Below, in pieces: positions 52,972 through 62,193 of a stretch of DNA of 64,000 nt. The stretch spans positions 2,548,501 through 2,612,500 of the forward strand of contig NZ_PPPD01000001.1 in assembly GCF_002901445.1 (NCBI RefSeq). Reading direction: 5' to 3'. The first letter of the stretch is position 1; the number at the start of each line of letters is the position of its first letter. This stretch comes from Deinococcus koreensis. GTDB taxonomy: Bacteria > Deinococcota > Deinococci > Deinococcales > Deinococcaceae. Under the pieces are notes generated by a model. The model was not told the DNA's origin, ran no database searches, and saw nothing but the letters and a program-made list of their open reading frames with translations. A program made the translations under genes and the position numbers.

Positions 52972-53661
52972 ATGCCGCCTGCCACGGATTCCCTGTCTGC
53001 CTGGCTGCGTGAGCGCCGCCGTCACCTGGAGCTGCAGCAGGGCGACGTCAGTGCCCTGACCGAGGAACTCGGTGGCCCGGCCGGGCGCGTCACTCAGCCT
53101 TACCTGAGCCGCCTGGAGAGCGGTTCCCGGTCGCTGGACGCCCTGACCCCGGCCCGCCAGGACGCCCTGCGCCGCGCCCTGCAGGTCAGCGCCAGCGAAT
53201 GGATCGCCCGCACCGGCCTGCCCCTGCTGAGCCCGGTGCCCGACGACGACCTGCTGGAGACCCTGGAACTGGTGCGCGTGCCCGTCCATGCGCTCGCCAC
53301 CGCCGGCCTGCCGGTCACTGAGGACGTCGCCAGCATCATCGACCACGAGTTCGTGCCGCTCAGCGACCACCGCCCCGGGATGCTGGTGCTGGAGGTGCAC
53401 GGCGAGTCCATGACCACCGAGGCCGGCGGCATCCGCCCCGGCGACCGGATCTACGTCGATCCGGGAGACCTTGATCTGCGCGAGGGCCGGGTGTACGTGC
53501 TGCACGTGTCCGGGCTGGGGCTGACCGTCAAGAGGTTGCGCCGTTACGGCCCGGCCCTGTGGCTGACCAGCGACAACCCGGATCACCCGCCGGTCAAGCC
53601 CGAGGAGGTCACGGTGGTCGGCCGGGTGTATTACCACCAGCCCCGGGGCCAGCGGCTATAA
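52972..53661 (+). CDS. XRE regulator with S24 (LexA-like) peptidase domain
   Basis: A 229-residue repressor-type protein. An XRE helix-turn-helix (about residues 8-72) precedes an S24 domain with Ala111-Gly112 (LATAGLPV), Ser146 (HGESMT) and Lys187 (LTVKRL). The Ala-Ser spacing of 35 residues equals that of E. coli LexA; the Ser-Lys spacing is 41 against 37. Self-cleavage is therefore plausible. TACACT (52959-52964) lies 7 nt before ATG 52972. The divergent membrane gene and dyad are its likely target. The GGCT-like gene follows 10 bp downstream. Confidence 0.88.
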   Translation: MPPATDSLSAWLRERRRHLELQQGDVSALTEELGGPAGRVTQPYLSRLESGSRSLDALTPARQDALRRALQVSASEWIARTGLPLLSPVPDDDLLETLELVRVPVHALATAGLPVTEDVASIIDHEFVPLSDHRPGMLVLEVHGESMTTEAGGIRPGDRIYVDPGDLDLREGRVYVLHVSGLGLTVKRLRRYGPALWLTSDNPDHPPVKPEEVTVVGRVYYHQPRGQRL

Positions 53662-53671
53662 CGGCAGGCAG

Positions 53672-54139
<468 letters not shown>

Positions 54140-54183
54140 GGTCTGTCTGACTGAAACGAACTCCGGATGCCATCCGGTCTATG

Positions 54184-54277
54184 TTCGGAATCAATCCGGG
54201 GCGGAGGGACTTGCAGAGCTGCGAGGCAGAGAGGGGAAAAGGACGGAGCTCGCCGGATGGAGCAAAATCCGTATGAA
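54184..54277 (+). repeat. Dispersed repeat, copy B
   Basis: Same ordered blocks as 4997-5099 (TTCGGAATC; GGGACTTGCAGAGC; ATGGAGC with ATCCGTATGA). A third partial match starts near 54363. Confidence 0.6.
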
Positions 54278-54467
54278 CAATGGTGCGGACACTTTCCTAA
54301 TCGGGGTGTTCCTCTGGCGATGAACACGCCGTTTTTGCCCCTCCCCCTTGATGCGGGAGGTTGGGACTCGCAGAGCTGTGCAACAGAGGGGGTGAACAGG
54401 CAGAGCGTCCCAGACGGCGAAACTCTACTTCCCAAAACATCGTGTTATGAAAGTGTTCGCACCATTG
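54278..54467. repeat. Inverted-repeat pair, possible MITE-like element
   Basis: CAATGGTGCGGACACTTTC (54278-54296) and GAAAGTGTTCGCACCATTG (54449-54467) are reverse complements over 19 nt with one mismatch, enclosing 152 bp. The layout resembles a small non-autonomous transposable element. I saw no clear target-site duplication. Confidence 0.55.
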
Positions 54468-54582
54468 ATGAATCGGGCACACCGGACTGTGGGGCGCACC
54501 GATCTGACGGCGGCGTACGGGAACAAGCTTGCCCCACTGCTGCATTCCGGCCGCCCAGGGCCCTGGACTGATACCAATTGCG

Positions 54583-54612
54583 GCCCAGTCGCTCGAACTT
54601 TAGCGATTGGGC
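54583..54612. repeat. Hairpin-forming inverted repeat
   Basis: GCCCAGTCGCT and AGCGATTGGGC pair over 11 bp with one G-T, loop of 8 nt. Just upstream is the perfect palindrome CCAGGGCCCTGG (54555-54566). Confidence 0.5.
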
Positions 54613-54734
54613 CCGACCGAAGGGAGGAGCAACGCGTATGAGTGCAACCTGACCACAACTTCTGAATGAGCAGCGTCAGGGGTCTCGACTGGATCAAGAC
54701 CGCCTGGCAAGTTCTGACGATCCCTGAACTTCGA

Positions 54735-55784
54735 TTATTTGTCAGCCAGGAGCTGCGACAGGAACTCCTCATCACTCCAGGCGCCACCTTCGCCGAACCG
54801 GACGACCACGATCCGCTCCGACGGCAGGAGATAAAGCCGTTGGTTCAGCGCGCCTGCAGCCATGACCAGATCCCCGGGCGCACTTGGGGCGATCTGATTG
54901 GCCGTGAGGCCGCCCAGCGCCTGAAGAGGAAGGTCGTCGGTGGCTGGAAGGGGGCCCGCAAGGGGCCGGTTGAGCCAGAACGTGAGGCCGTAGATGTTGA
55001 GTGTGGCGCTGCCCCGCAGACATTCCCGGAGACCGGCCGCCGAGAGGACGGTCTGGCCTTTCCAGCGGCCATCCTGCAAGATCAGTTGGCCATAGCTTCC
55101 CCAGTCCTGAGCCGTCATCCGGGCGCTGGCCGCGAGATCGGGCTGACCTGCCTGGTCGCGGCCCCACCACACCCTGGCCCCAATTCGATCCAGCACCTGA
55201 CGTTGGAGGAGGGCGGCCGGATCCTGTCCCGTCTTGCGCTGAACCAGCGCACCGAACGCGGCCAGGTGGGCGTTGCCATAGGAGAAGCGTTCACCCGGCG
55301 TGGCGACCAGCCCAGTGGCCAGCGCCTGAACATACAGATTCACGTTGGTGCCGGTGCGCTTACTCCCCACATCCCCTGGCAGGCCACTCGTGAAGCTCAG
55401 CAACTGGCGCACCGTAACGGCCGCTTTGGCTGGATCACTGCGCCACTCGGTGAGGGTCTGGCTCACCGGCTCGTCCAGATCCAGCCGCCCCTGATCCATC
55501 AGGGTCACGGCGAGCGCGCATGAAAAGCTTTTGCTGCCGCTCGCCAGCAGGTGAGGCGTCTGCAGGTCAAACCCATTCTGGGCCTGGGTGAACAGGAGCT
55601 GTCCGTCCCTCCAGATCATCACCGCGCTGCCGCGGTGGGCCCGGGAGTAGGCCGCCGCTGATTGCATGCTCCGCACACTGAGGGCGGAGGCGGGCGCCCA
55701 GAGCCCAGCCAGGGCGAGGGCCAACGACACCCTGACCAGGGCATTCGGGGCACGGCTCCAGTGGACAGCAGGGACACGGTTCAT
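54735..55784 (-). CDS. Beta-lactamase-fold serine hydrolase
   Basis: A 349-residue exported protein (signal peptide about residues 1-34) of the class C beta-lactamase/penicillin-binding/esterase group. Ser82 and Lys85 form the SxxK motif (SGSK) and Tyr169 the YxN motif (YGN). The third KTG-type motif is not obvious, so the substrate could be a peptide, ester or lactam. TAAGGT (+ strand 55791-55796) lies 6 nt before the ATG. It sits between the repeat-rich patch and IS remnants. Confidence 0.82.
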   Translation of the reverse strand: MNRVPAVHWSRAPNALVRVSLALALAGLWAPASALSVRSMQSAAAYSRAHRGSAVMIWRDGQLLFTQAQNGFDLQTPHLLASGSKSFSCALAVTLMDQGRLDLDEPVSQTLTEWRSDPAKAAVTVRQLLSFTSGLPGDVGSKRTGTNVNLYVQALATGLVATPGERFSYGNAHLAAFGALVQRKTGQDPAALLQRQVLDRIGARVWWGRDQAGQPDLAASARMTAQDWGSYGQLILQDGRWKGQTVLSAAGLRECLRGSATLNIYGLTFWLNRPLAGPLPATDDLPLQALGGLTANQIAPSAPGDLVMAAGALNQRLYLLPSERIVVVRFGEGGAWSDEEFLSQLLADK

Positions 55785-55962
55785 GCCGTTACCTTACGCA
55801 GCCAGGATGAGATTGAAATTGCGATACGTCGGTGGCAGGTCAGTCTGGGTTGGGGGCTTGCCCTTCAAAGGCGACGGTCAGCCCAGGGGTGAGTGGCGGC
55901 GTTGACGTTTGGAGAAGATTTCAATCTATTGGAATGCTTCTGTTCTCGTGTGGGCCCGATTT

Positions 55963-56361
55963 CTACGCGTCCTGCTCGATGCCAGCTCCGTCTTGAGCGT
56001 CCCGGACGATGTTCCGGGAGTCCAGGTTCACAACCGTCGCCAGATAGGGCCAGTCGTCCGTACACGGCAGACAGGTGATGTCCGTGACCCATTTCCAGTT
56101 CGGCGACAGGCCAGCGCCTCTTTCGGAATGTCACGCTCCTGACGGGGCACGTCCAGCGCTCGTGCGTGCGCTCTGAGGCGGGTGTTCTGAGCAGTGGGCC
56201 GCCCGCTCCTGTCTGTCCTGCGGCTCTCGGCAGCGAACGACGGCATGAGGGGAGAGTCCGAGGACACGCGCGACCCCGGCACAGCTTTCGCCCGTCGTTG
56301 CGACGAGCTGGACAGCCTCCCGCTTAAGTTCAGATGTTTCGATTGCTCCGGCCCTGGACAT
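55963..56361 (-). pseudogene. IS3-family transposase remnant (OrfA/OrfB)
   Basis: An OrfA-type start (MSRAGAIETSELKREAVQLV, then a helix-turn-helix) decays through frame changes. A later frame shows RQERDIPKEAL, the usual OrfA end. It passes directly into an OrfB fragment WVTDITCLPCTDDWPYLATV that contains the first catalytic Asp, then stops at 55965. The N-terminal part of OrfB and everything after the fragment are missing, so the element is dead. Confidence 0.7.
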
Positions 56362-56372
56362 GATGGCTTCCA

Positions 56373-56560
56373 GTGAGGGTCATCTATCACTCACCCTTTA
56401 CCAAACCGGAACGACTTCGCGTCGGCGGCCACGTCGTGGGACGTGGGTTCAGCGGATTCAAGGATTTCCGCGCGATTGCCCCCCGCCATGACAAGCGCGA
56501 ACGGCAGGTTTTGGTCGCTGCCCACGTCGTTTCCGTCCTCGTGCAGCTCTCAACCGTTCC
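56373..56560 (+). pseudogene. IS5-family transposase C-terminal remnant
   Basis: The frame FSGFKDFRAIAPRHDKRERQ followed by VLVAAHVVSVLVQL resembles the conserved C-terminus of IS5-group transposases. The preceding VVGRGF corresponds to the VVERxF motif with the catalytic Glu changed to Gly. The rest of the element is absent. Confidence 0.5.
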
Positions 56561-56607
56561 GTCGGACGGATGCTGGGCGGGATTCATACGGGGCCCGGTC
56601 AGCAGAA

Positions 56608-56633
56608 ACCGCCGCCCGGTGAGGGGCGGCGGT
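56608..56633 (-). terminator. Hairpin downstream of rpsO
   Basis: ACCGCCGCCC / GGGCGGCGGT, a perfect 10-bp stem with a 6-nt loop, 19 bp past the rpsO stop. The U-tract is weak (TTCTG). Confidence 0.75.
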
Positions 56634-56652
56634 CTGTCCGTCTGAAGGAGAC

Positions 56653-56928
<276 letters not shown>

Positions 56929-57165
56929 GCTGTACCTCTCGTGTTATGAAGTCCCGGACGCGGCAGCCGGAGCAAAATCCACCTCATCGGCGGGCCCCAA
57001 CCGCTTGCGGCGGCAAACGCGAAGATACCACGCCGCACGGGTCACGGGTCAAGCCGGGCCGGAGGTCGCCGCGCGGCCGGACACCCTCCGGTAACGCGAA
57101 CCGCTGCCGCGGCGGCACCGACCCTGCCGGGTGAGCAGCCTGAACGCCGGGATCGACAGCGGAGC

Positions 57166-57194
57166 TTGACAGTGGGAAGGGCCACCCATAGTAT
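57166..57194 (+). promoter_or_regulatory. tRNA-Leu promoter
   Basis: TTGACA (57166-57171), 17-nt spacer, TAGTAT (57189-57194), about 27 nt before the tRNA. A perfect -35 and a good -10. Confidence 0.88.
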
Positions 57195-57220
57195 TGCTTT
57201 CGCCTCTTATTTCCCCCTGT

Positions 57221-57303
57221 GCTCGGGTGGCGAAATTGGTAGACGCGCACGCTTGAGGGGCGTGTGGGCAACCGTGTGGGTTCAAGTCCCATCCCGAGCA
57301 CCA
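57221..57303 (+). tRNA. tRNA-Leu, anticodon GAG
   Basis: An 83-nt class II tRNA. Acceptor GCTCGGG pairs with CCCGAGC; the anticodon stem CACGC/GCGTG encloses the loop TTGAGGG with GAG at 57255-57257. A long variable arm follows, and GTTCAAGTC forms the T-loop. Discriminator A and CCA are encoded. It decodes CUC and CUU. Confidence 0.97.
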
Positions 57304-57307
57304 ATAG

Positions 57308-57338
57308 CGCCGGACTCCGCAGGGGGTTCCGGCGTTTT
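57308..57338 (+). terminator. Terminator after tRNA-Leu
   Basis: CGCCGGA / TCCGGCG, 7-bp stem with a 13-nt loop, followed by TTTT. Confidence 0.75.
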
Positions 57339-57408
57339 CCATATGCCTTCCGTATGGCGTGCCTTCCGTACCGCCCCGTGTCCGGTTTCCCCCTGCGCTC
57401 TGCTGTGC

Positions 57409-57414
57409 TATGTT
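57409..57414 (+). promoter_or_regulatory. SRP RNA -10 element
   Basis: TATGTT lies 7 nt before the first paired base of the SRP RNA (57422). A TTTCCC 17 nt upstream is a poor -35. Confidence 0.6.
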
Positions 57415-57421
57415 CATCCAC

Positions 57422-57523
<102 letters not shown>

Positions 57524-57598
57524 TTTTTTCATGCCTGTTTTCGTGCCTGTGGACTGGTCGGCGTCTCTGAGCCTGTGTAGCCGTGCCCGGATCGTGCC

Positions 57599-57796
57599 TC
57601 AGCGCGTCAGCCGCTCGACCGTCGACTGTGCCGCCTGCTGCCGGGCGTCCCGCACTTCGCGCTCGGTACGGACGTGGGCCGTCGGCGTGATGAATTCCCC
57701 TGACCACCACCAGCGCACCTTGCCATAGCGCTCGGCCATGTCCGGGTACCCGCCTGGCGCCGCAGCATTTCCACTGTCCCTCGTGAGGTCGGTCAT
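57599..57796 (-). CDS. Small hypothetical protein
   Basis: A 65-residue protein, not recognised: an Ala/Pro N-terminus, then [12 protein letters not shown] and a charged helix ([15 protein letters not shown]). Unlike random frames here, it has a textbook leaderless promoter: TACCCT (+ strand 57803-57808) 6 nt before ATG 57796. It is divergent from nothing and lies just beyond the SRP RNA terminator. Confidence 0.65.
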   Translation of the reverse strand: MTDLTRDSGNAAAPGGYPDMAERYGKVRWWWSGEFITPTAHVRTEREVRDARQQAAQSTVERLTR

Positions 57797-57883
57797 AGCC
57801 GAAGGGTACGTCCCCGCTGTCACCGGCGAGTCTGCTGCGGGTCAGGCCGGGGTCACGTCAGGCGCAGGCGGACGTCCTGTGGC

Positions 57884-58252
57884 TCAGCGCGTTTTGGCCT
57901 GGAGCACCAGCGCCTGCGTCTCCTTCACGACCGCCAGGGCGCGCAACTGCTCGGCGTCCAGATCACCGGCCTGGGCCAGCGCCTCGGCCTTCTTGCGGTC
58001 GACCGTGGCGACCTCCAGCGCGGCGGCGTCGCCGAAGACCTCGCGGAAGCGCTCCAGGGGGTACTCGACGCGCCTGGACACCTTGAGGCTGGCCCGGTAC
58101 AGGTCGGTTTCAGCCTGTTCGCCGGCGCCCAGCGCAGCCTTGATCTGCGCGCCCAGCTCGTCCCGCTCGGTTTCCAGGCCCTGGATGGTGTCGCGCAGCA
58201 TGGCGTAGCGCTCCAGCAGGTCACTCAGGGAGATGTCGCCCGTGTCCGTCAT
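57884..58252 (-). CDS. Small coiled-coil protein of unknown function
   Basis: A 122-residue soluble protein. The N-terminal half is a predicted coiled coil ([20 protein letters not shown], then [11 protein letters not shown]), followed by a short basic segment and a helical end. I recognise no family. TATCCT (+ strand 58259-58264) lies 6 nt before the ATG, and the divergent carbonic anhydrase -10 lies only 30 bp away, so the two promoters are back to back and could be co-regulated. Confidence 0.75.
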   Translation of the reverse strand: MTDTGDISLSDLLERYAMLRDTIQGLETERDELGAQIKAALGAGEQAETDLYRASLKVSRRVEYPLERFREVFGDAAALEVATVDRKKAEALAQAGDLDAEQLRALAVVKETQALVLQAKTR

Positions 58253-58306
58253 GCCCGCAGGATACCGGCCGACCGCAACCGGGCCCCCTCCGCTACCATG
58301 CTCGCT

Positions 58307-59029
58307 ATGGAAGAACCCGCCGCACAGATCGCCGCCGACCTCGAACGGCGCATCCTGGACGCCATCCGCCGGGGCGCCAGCATGGAGGACATCGCGGACC
58401 TGAAAGACGCCGACGTGCAGACCCCCGAGGCGGCCATCCGGGCGCTCAAGGACGGCAACGCGCGCTTTTTCAGCGGCCAGTCGGTGCGGCCGGACACCGG
58501 GGCCAACGAGCGCCGGGCCCACATCATGGGTCAGACGCCGTACGCCGCCGTGCTGGCCTGCAGCGACAGCCGCGTGCCGGTGGAACTGGTCTTCGATCAG
58601 GGGCTGGGGCAGCTGTTCGTGGTGAGGGTGGCGGGCAACGTGGTCGGCGAGTCCGGTCTGGGCACGCTGGAATACGCGCTCAACCACCTCGACGTCCACC
58701 TGCTCATGGTGCTCGGCCACGAGGGCTGCGGGGCCGTGGCGGCCGCCATGCTGCCCGAGGAGAAGATCGCGCAGGAGCCCGAACACCTGCAGGGCCTCAT
58801 CCGGCTCATCCAGCCCAGCGTGGCGGGCCTGCCCGTGATCCGCGACAAGAAGGCCCGGATGCGCGAGGCGGTGCTGAACAACATCCGCTATCAGGTACAC
58901 GTCCTGCGCCAGCAGCCCATCATCCGCGAGGCCGAGGCCGAGGGCCGCATCCGCATCGTCGGCGGCTTCTACGAGATCGGCTCCGGCGCCGTGGACTTCC
59001 TGGTGGAGGAAGAGGATCTGAGCCTGTAG
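58307..59029 (+). CDS. Beta-class carbonic anhydrase
   Basis: A 240-residue enzyme interconverting CO2 and bicarbonate. Zinc ligands are Cys85, His138 and Cys141, with the Asp87-Arg89 pair in [13 protein letters not shown] is the second motif. It is cytoplasmic by lack of a signal peptide. An extended N-terminus of about 50 residues is helical. ATG 58307 lies 7 nt after TACCAT (58294-58299); the in-frame ATG at 58298 overlaps that -10 and is unlikely. Confidence 0.93.
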   Translation: MEEPAAQIAADLERRILDAIRRGASMEDIADLKDADVQTPEAAIRALKDGNARFFSGQSVRPDTGANERRAHIMGQTPYAAVLACSDSRVPVELVFDQGLGQLFVVRVAGNVVGESGLGTLEYALNHLDVHLLMVLGHEGCGAVAAAMLPEEKIAQEPEHLQGLIRLIQPSVAGLPVIRDKKARMREAVLNNIRYQVHVLRQQPIIREAEAEGRIRIVGGFYEIGSGAVDFLVEEEDLSL

Positions 59030-59047
59030 GGATGCGGAAGGCTCAAC

Positions 59048-59117
59048 GCAGAAGGCCAAAGGCAGATGGCAGATGGCTCAAGATGTTTGGCCATCTGCCA
59101 TCTGCCATCCGCCATCC
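59048..59117. repeat. Heptanucleotide-repeat hairpin
   Basis: A perfect 17-bp stem, 59061-59077 with 59090-59106, built from 7-mers (CCATCTG and its complement), flanked by CCTTTGG/CCTTCTG on one side and CCATCCG on the other. It lies between convergent genes and could terminate transcription both ways, though no U-run is evident. Confidence 0.85.
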
Positions 59118-59126
59118 GCCCTGCAG

Positions 59127-60362
59127 CTAGATCACGAATTCGCCCGCGCGCATCACGGCCTCGCGGGTGCCGTCCTTCGCCACGCCGTCCACGTCCATCT
59201 CACCCGAGCCGATCATCCAGTCCACGTGGGTCAGGGAGTCGTTGCCGCCGCGGGCCAGGAAGTCCTCCAGACTCATCTCCACGCCGCCCGCCACGTTGAA
59301 GCGATAGGCGCTGCCGATGGCGATGTGGGAGGCCGCGTTCTCGTCGTACAGGGTATTGAAGAAGAACAGGCCCGAACGGCTGATGGGGCTGGAGTGCGGC
59401 ACCAGCGCGACCTCGCCCAGGCGGTGGCTGCCCTCGTCGGAGTCGATCATGCGGCGCAGGGCTTCCTCGCCCTGCCGCGCGCTGGACGACGTGATCCGCC
59501 CGCCCGCGAACTCGATGCGGATCCCGTCGATCAGCACGCCCTGGTACGACAGCGGCTTGGTACTCACGACCACGCCGTCCACCCGCTCTCTGTGCGGGGC
59601 CGTCCAGACCTCCTCGGTGGGAATGTTGGCCGTGAAGGTGACGCCGCCGGGCGTGTCGGCCGCGCCGCCGCCCCAGACGTGGCCGTCGGCCAGGCCCACC
59701 GTGAGGTCGGTCTCGCCGCCCCGGAAGTGCAGGGCGTGGTACGCCTTCCCGGTCAGCAGGTCGCGGCGGCGCTTGAGGTGGGCCAGGTGCTCCTTCCACA
59801 GCGCCACCGGATCCGGCTGATCGGCGCGGGTGGCGGCGAAGATGGCGTCCCACTGCTGCGCCACGGCCTGCTCGGCACTGGCGTCCGGGTACATCAGGGC
59901 GGCCCAGGCGGGAATGGGCGCGCTGATCAGGTTCCAGTTCAGGCGGTTGGTCATGACCTGCTGGGTGTAGGGCCGGCGGTAGGTCGCCAGCGCCTTCTGG
60001 TAGGCGGCCACGCGCGCCTGATCCACGCCGCCCAGCAGGTTGGGGTCGGTGGCCCGGATGGCGATGACCGCGCCGCCCGAGTTCGCCACTTCCAGTTCGG
60101 CGTCCACCCGCCACTGGCTGATGGTGTCGAAGGTGCCGTCCGGGGCCAGCTCGAAGCGCGCGAGCTGCACGTCGTCGTCGTCCCAGCGGACGTCGGCGAA
60201 ACTGGCGCCGGCGGCGTAGGCCTCGCGTACGATCAGGCGGGCCAGCGGGGCCGTGTCGACCGGCGCCTGCACCAGCACGCGCTGTCCCGGCTGCACGCCC
60301 AGGCCGACCTGCACTGCCAGCCGCGCGTAGTTGCGCAGCTTCTCGTCAAAACTTAAAGTCAT
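59127..60362 (-). CDS. M29-family aminopeptidase
   Basis: A 411-residue metallo-aminopeptidase of the thermophilic (AmpS/PepS, M29) type. It shows the N-terminal FDEKLRNYARLAVQVGLGVQ, then TANIPTEEVWTAPH with metal-binding Glu and His, NTLYDENAASHIA, and HVDWMIGS near the end. It releases N-terminal residues in the cytoplasm with cobalt or zinc. TATCCT (+ strand 60370-60375) lies 7 nt before ATG 60362. Confidence 0.93.
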   Translation of the reverse strand: MTLSFDEKLRNYARLAVQVGLGVQPGQRVLVQAPVDTAPLARLIVREAYAAGASFADVRWDDDDVQLARFELAPDGTFDTISQWRVDAELEVANSGGAVIAIRATDPNLLGGVDQARVAAYQKALATYRRPYTQQVMTNRLNWNLISAPIPAWAALMYPDASAEQAVAQQWDAIFAATRADQPDPVALWKEHLAHLKRRRDLLTGKAYHALHFRGGETDLTVGLADGHVWGGGAADTPGGVTFTANIPTEEVWTAPHRERVDGVVVSTKPLSYQGVLIDGIRIEFAGGRITSSSARQGEEALRRMIDSDEGSHRLGEVALVPHSSPISRSGLFFFNTLYDENAASHIAIGSAYRFNVAGGVEMSLEDFLARGGNDSLTHVDWMIGSGEMDVDGVAKDGTREAVMRAGEFVI

Positions 60363-60435
60363 GCCGCCGAGGATAGCGCCGGTTTCGGGCGCACTGTCCA
60401 GCCCAGCGGAACTGGGACACTGAACCCGACACAAC

Positions 60436-60460
60436 AAAAAAAGCCCCCACGCAGGGGGCT
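60436..60460 (-). terminator. Intrinsic terminator after rpmF
   Basis: On the - strand AGCCCCC-TGCGT-GGGGGCT followed by a run of seven T: perfect 7-bp stem and 5-nt loop. Confidence 0.9.
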
Positions 60461-60476
60461 CTGGAGGGTGGAGACC

Positions 60477-60659
<183 letters not shown>

Positions 60660-61014
60660 GATTTCACTCCTCGGGTGGCCACTCGGCGCGTCTGGCCGGG
60701 GCAACTGCTCAACCTGTTCCCTGCTCCAGGGGGGCGAGACAACAGCGGGGAGTATAGCACACGGCCGGAAGGGTGGAAGGGGCGGGCGTGGGAAGGCCGA
60801 AGGGTTCGCTGCCATGGGCCTGGGGACGAGCCTTCCACTCCACAGCTCCCCAGGCTACTCGAAGGGCGGATCGAGGGGAAGGCTGACTGACACGCCAGTT
60901 TGCCCTTCATCAAACCCGCCGGGCTATGGGCCTGAGAGATTCCCTCCACCGTCTCCGATGCCAGCCCCTCCCTCTGATCACGCCCCCCGTCTGGCCCGCT
61001 CTATGCTGCCCCTC
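60660..61014. other. Intergenic region between rpmF and proB
   Basis: About 355 bp. On the - strand TATACT (60756-60751) is the probable rpmF -10. A 9-bp stem GCCTGGGGA / TCCCCAGGC at 60818-60855 forms a hairpin. TATGCT at 61002-61007 serves proB. CCTGAGAG at 60931 resembles a riboswitch element but lacks its partners. No open frame is convincing. Confidence 0.55.
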
Positions 61015-62106
61015 ATGCGGGTCGTTCTGAAACTGGGCACAAGCGTTCTCACGGCAGGCACCGACCGACTTCACCGGCCCCGGATGGTCGATCTGATGCG
61101 CGGGCTGGCCGGAGTGCGGGCCGCCGGACACGAGGCCGTGCTGGTCACCAGCGGCGCCGTGGTGGCCGGCTGGGAGGCGCTGGACTTCCCGCCGCGCGAC
61201 CGCACGCTGGCCGAAAAGCAGCTGCTGGCGGCGGTGGGGCAGGGCCGCCTGATGCACCTGTACGCGCAGCTGGCCGACCTGTACGGCGTGAACGTGGCCC
61301 AGGTGCTGCTGACCGCCGACGACTTCCGCGACCGCACGCGCTACCTGAACGCCCGCACCACCCTGGACGCCTGCCTGACGCGTGGGGTGATGCCGATCAT
61401 CAACGAGAACGACGCCGTGGCCCTGGAGCAGATCAAGGTCGGGGACAACGACACCCTCTCGGCCTTCGTGGCGAATCTGGTGGAGGCCGACCTGCTGGTG
61501 ATCCTGACCGACGCGCCGGGGCTGTACACCGCCGACCCGCGCCTGGACACGGCCGCCACCCTGATTCCGCTGGTCGAGCGGGTCACGCCCGAGGTCTGGG
61601 CGCTGGCGGGCGGTGCGGGCAGCCACCGGGGCACCGGGGGGATGCACACCAAGATCCAGGCCGCCGAGATCGCCACGCGCGCCGGCACACCAGTCGTGAT
61701 CGCGCCCGGCGACGCCCCCGATGCCCTGGCCCGCATCGTGGCCGGCGAGGCGCTGGGCACCCGTTTCGTGGCGGCCGGCTCGCGGCTGGAGGCCCGCAAG
61801 CGCTGGATTCTGGCCGAGATCGCGGCCGGAAAGGTGCTGCTCGACGACGGCGCCGCCCAGGCGGTGCGCGAGCGGGGCGGGAGCCTGCTGCCCGCCGGAA
61901 TCCGGCAGGTCGAGGGCAGCTTCGGGCGCGGCCACACCATCCGGCTGGTGGCGCCCGACGGCCGCGAGATCGCCCGGGGGCTCACCCGCTACTCGTCGGC
62001 CGATCTGGGCCGCATCCTGGGCCGCCACTCGCGGGAGATCGAGGACGTGCTGGGCTTCACCTATGGCCCGGAAGCCGTGCACCGCGACGATCTGGTGCGG
62101 CTGTAG
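61015..62106 (+). CDS. proB: Glutamate 5-kinase
   Basis: A 363-residue enzyme phosphorylating glutamate in proline synthesis. The amino-acid-kinase domain shows KLGTSVLTAG, VTSGAVVAGW, INENDAVA, GDNDTLSA and GTGGMHTKIQAA; a C-terminal PUA domain (from about 275) ends LGRHSREIEDVLGF. It is cytoplasmic and in the family subject to proline feedback. TATGCT (61002-61007) lies 7 nt before ATG 61015. proA is not adjacent. Confidence 0.96.
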   Translation: MRVVLKLGTSVLTAGTDRLHRPRMVDLMRGLAGVRAAGHEAVLVTSGAVVAGWEALDFPPRDRTLAEKQLLAAVGQGRLMHLYAQLADLYGVNVAQVLLTADDFRDRTRYLNARTTLDACLTRGVMPIINENDAVALEQIKVGDNDTLSAFVANLVEADLLVILTDAPGLYTADPRLDTAATLIPLVERVTPEVWALAGGAGSHRGTGGMHTKIQAAEIATRAGTPVVIAPGDAPDALARIVAGEALGTRFVAAGSRLEARKRWILAEIAAGKVLLDDGAAQAVRERGGSLLPAGIRQVEGSFGRGHTIRLVAPDGREIARGLTRYSSADLGRILGRHSREIEDVLGFTYGPEAVHRDDLVRL

Positions 62107-62193
62107 ACCGGCCCCAGGAAACGCAGGCGGCCGCCTGAAGGCCCCAGTGGCCGGCATGTTCCGGGGCCCCGCGTCGCGCCTATACTGGCGCGC

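Larger units (their letters stand above)
54140..54734. other. Repeat-rich intergenic region
   Basis: About 595 bp with no convincing gene. It holds a dispersed-repeat copy, a 19-bp inverted-repeat pair, a third fragment of GGGACTCGCAGAGCTG near 54363, a 12-bp palindrome at 54555-54566 and a hairpin at 54583-54612. Its sequence style differs from the coding surroundings and fits a site of mobile-element decay. Confidence 0.6.

Noticed and set aside
60925..60965. CCTGAGAG near 60931 as a riboswitch (complement of the glycine-aptamer CTCTCAGG)
   Set aside because: The other conserved aptamer blocks are absent and the strand is wrong for proB.
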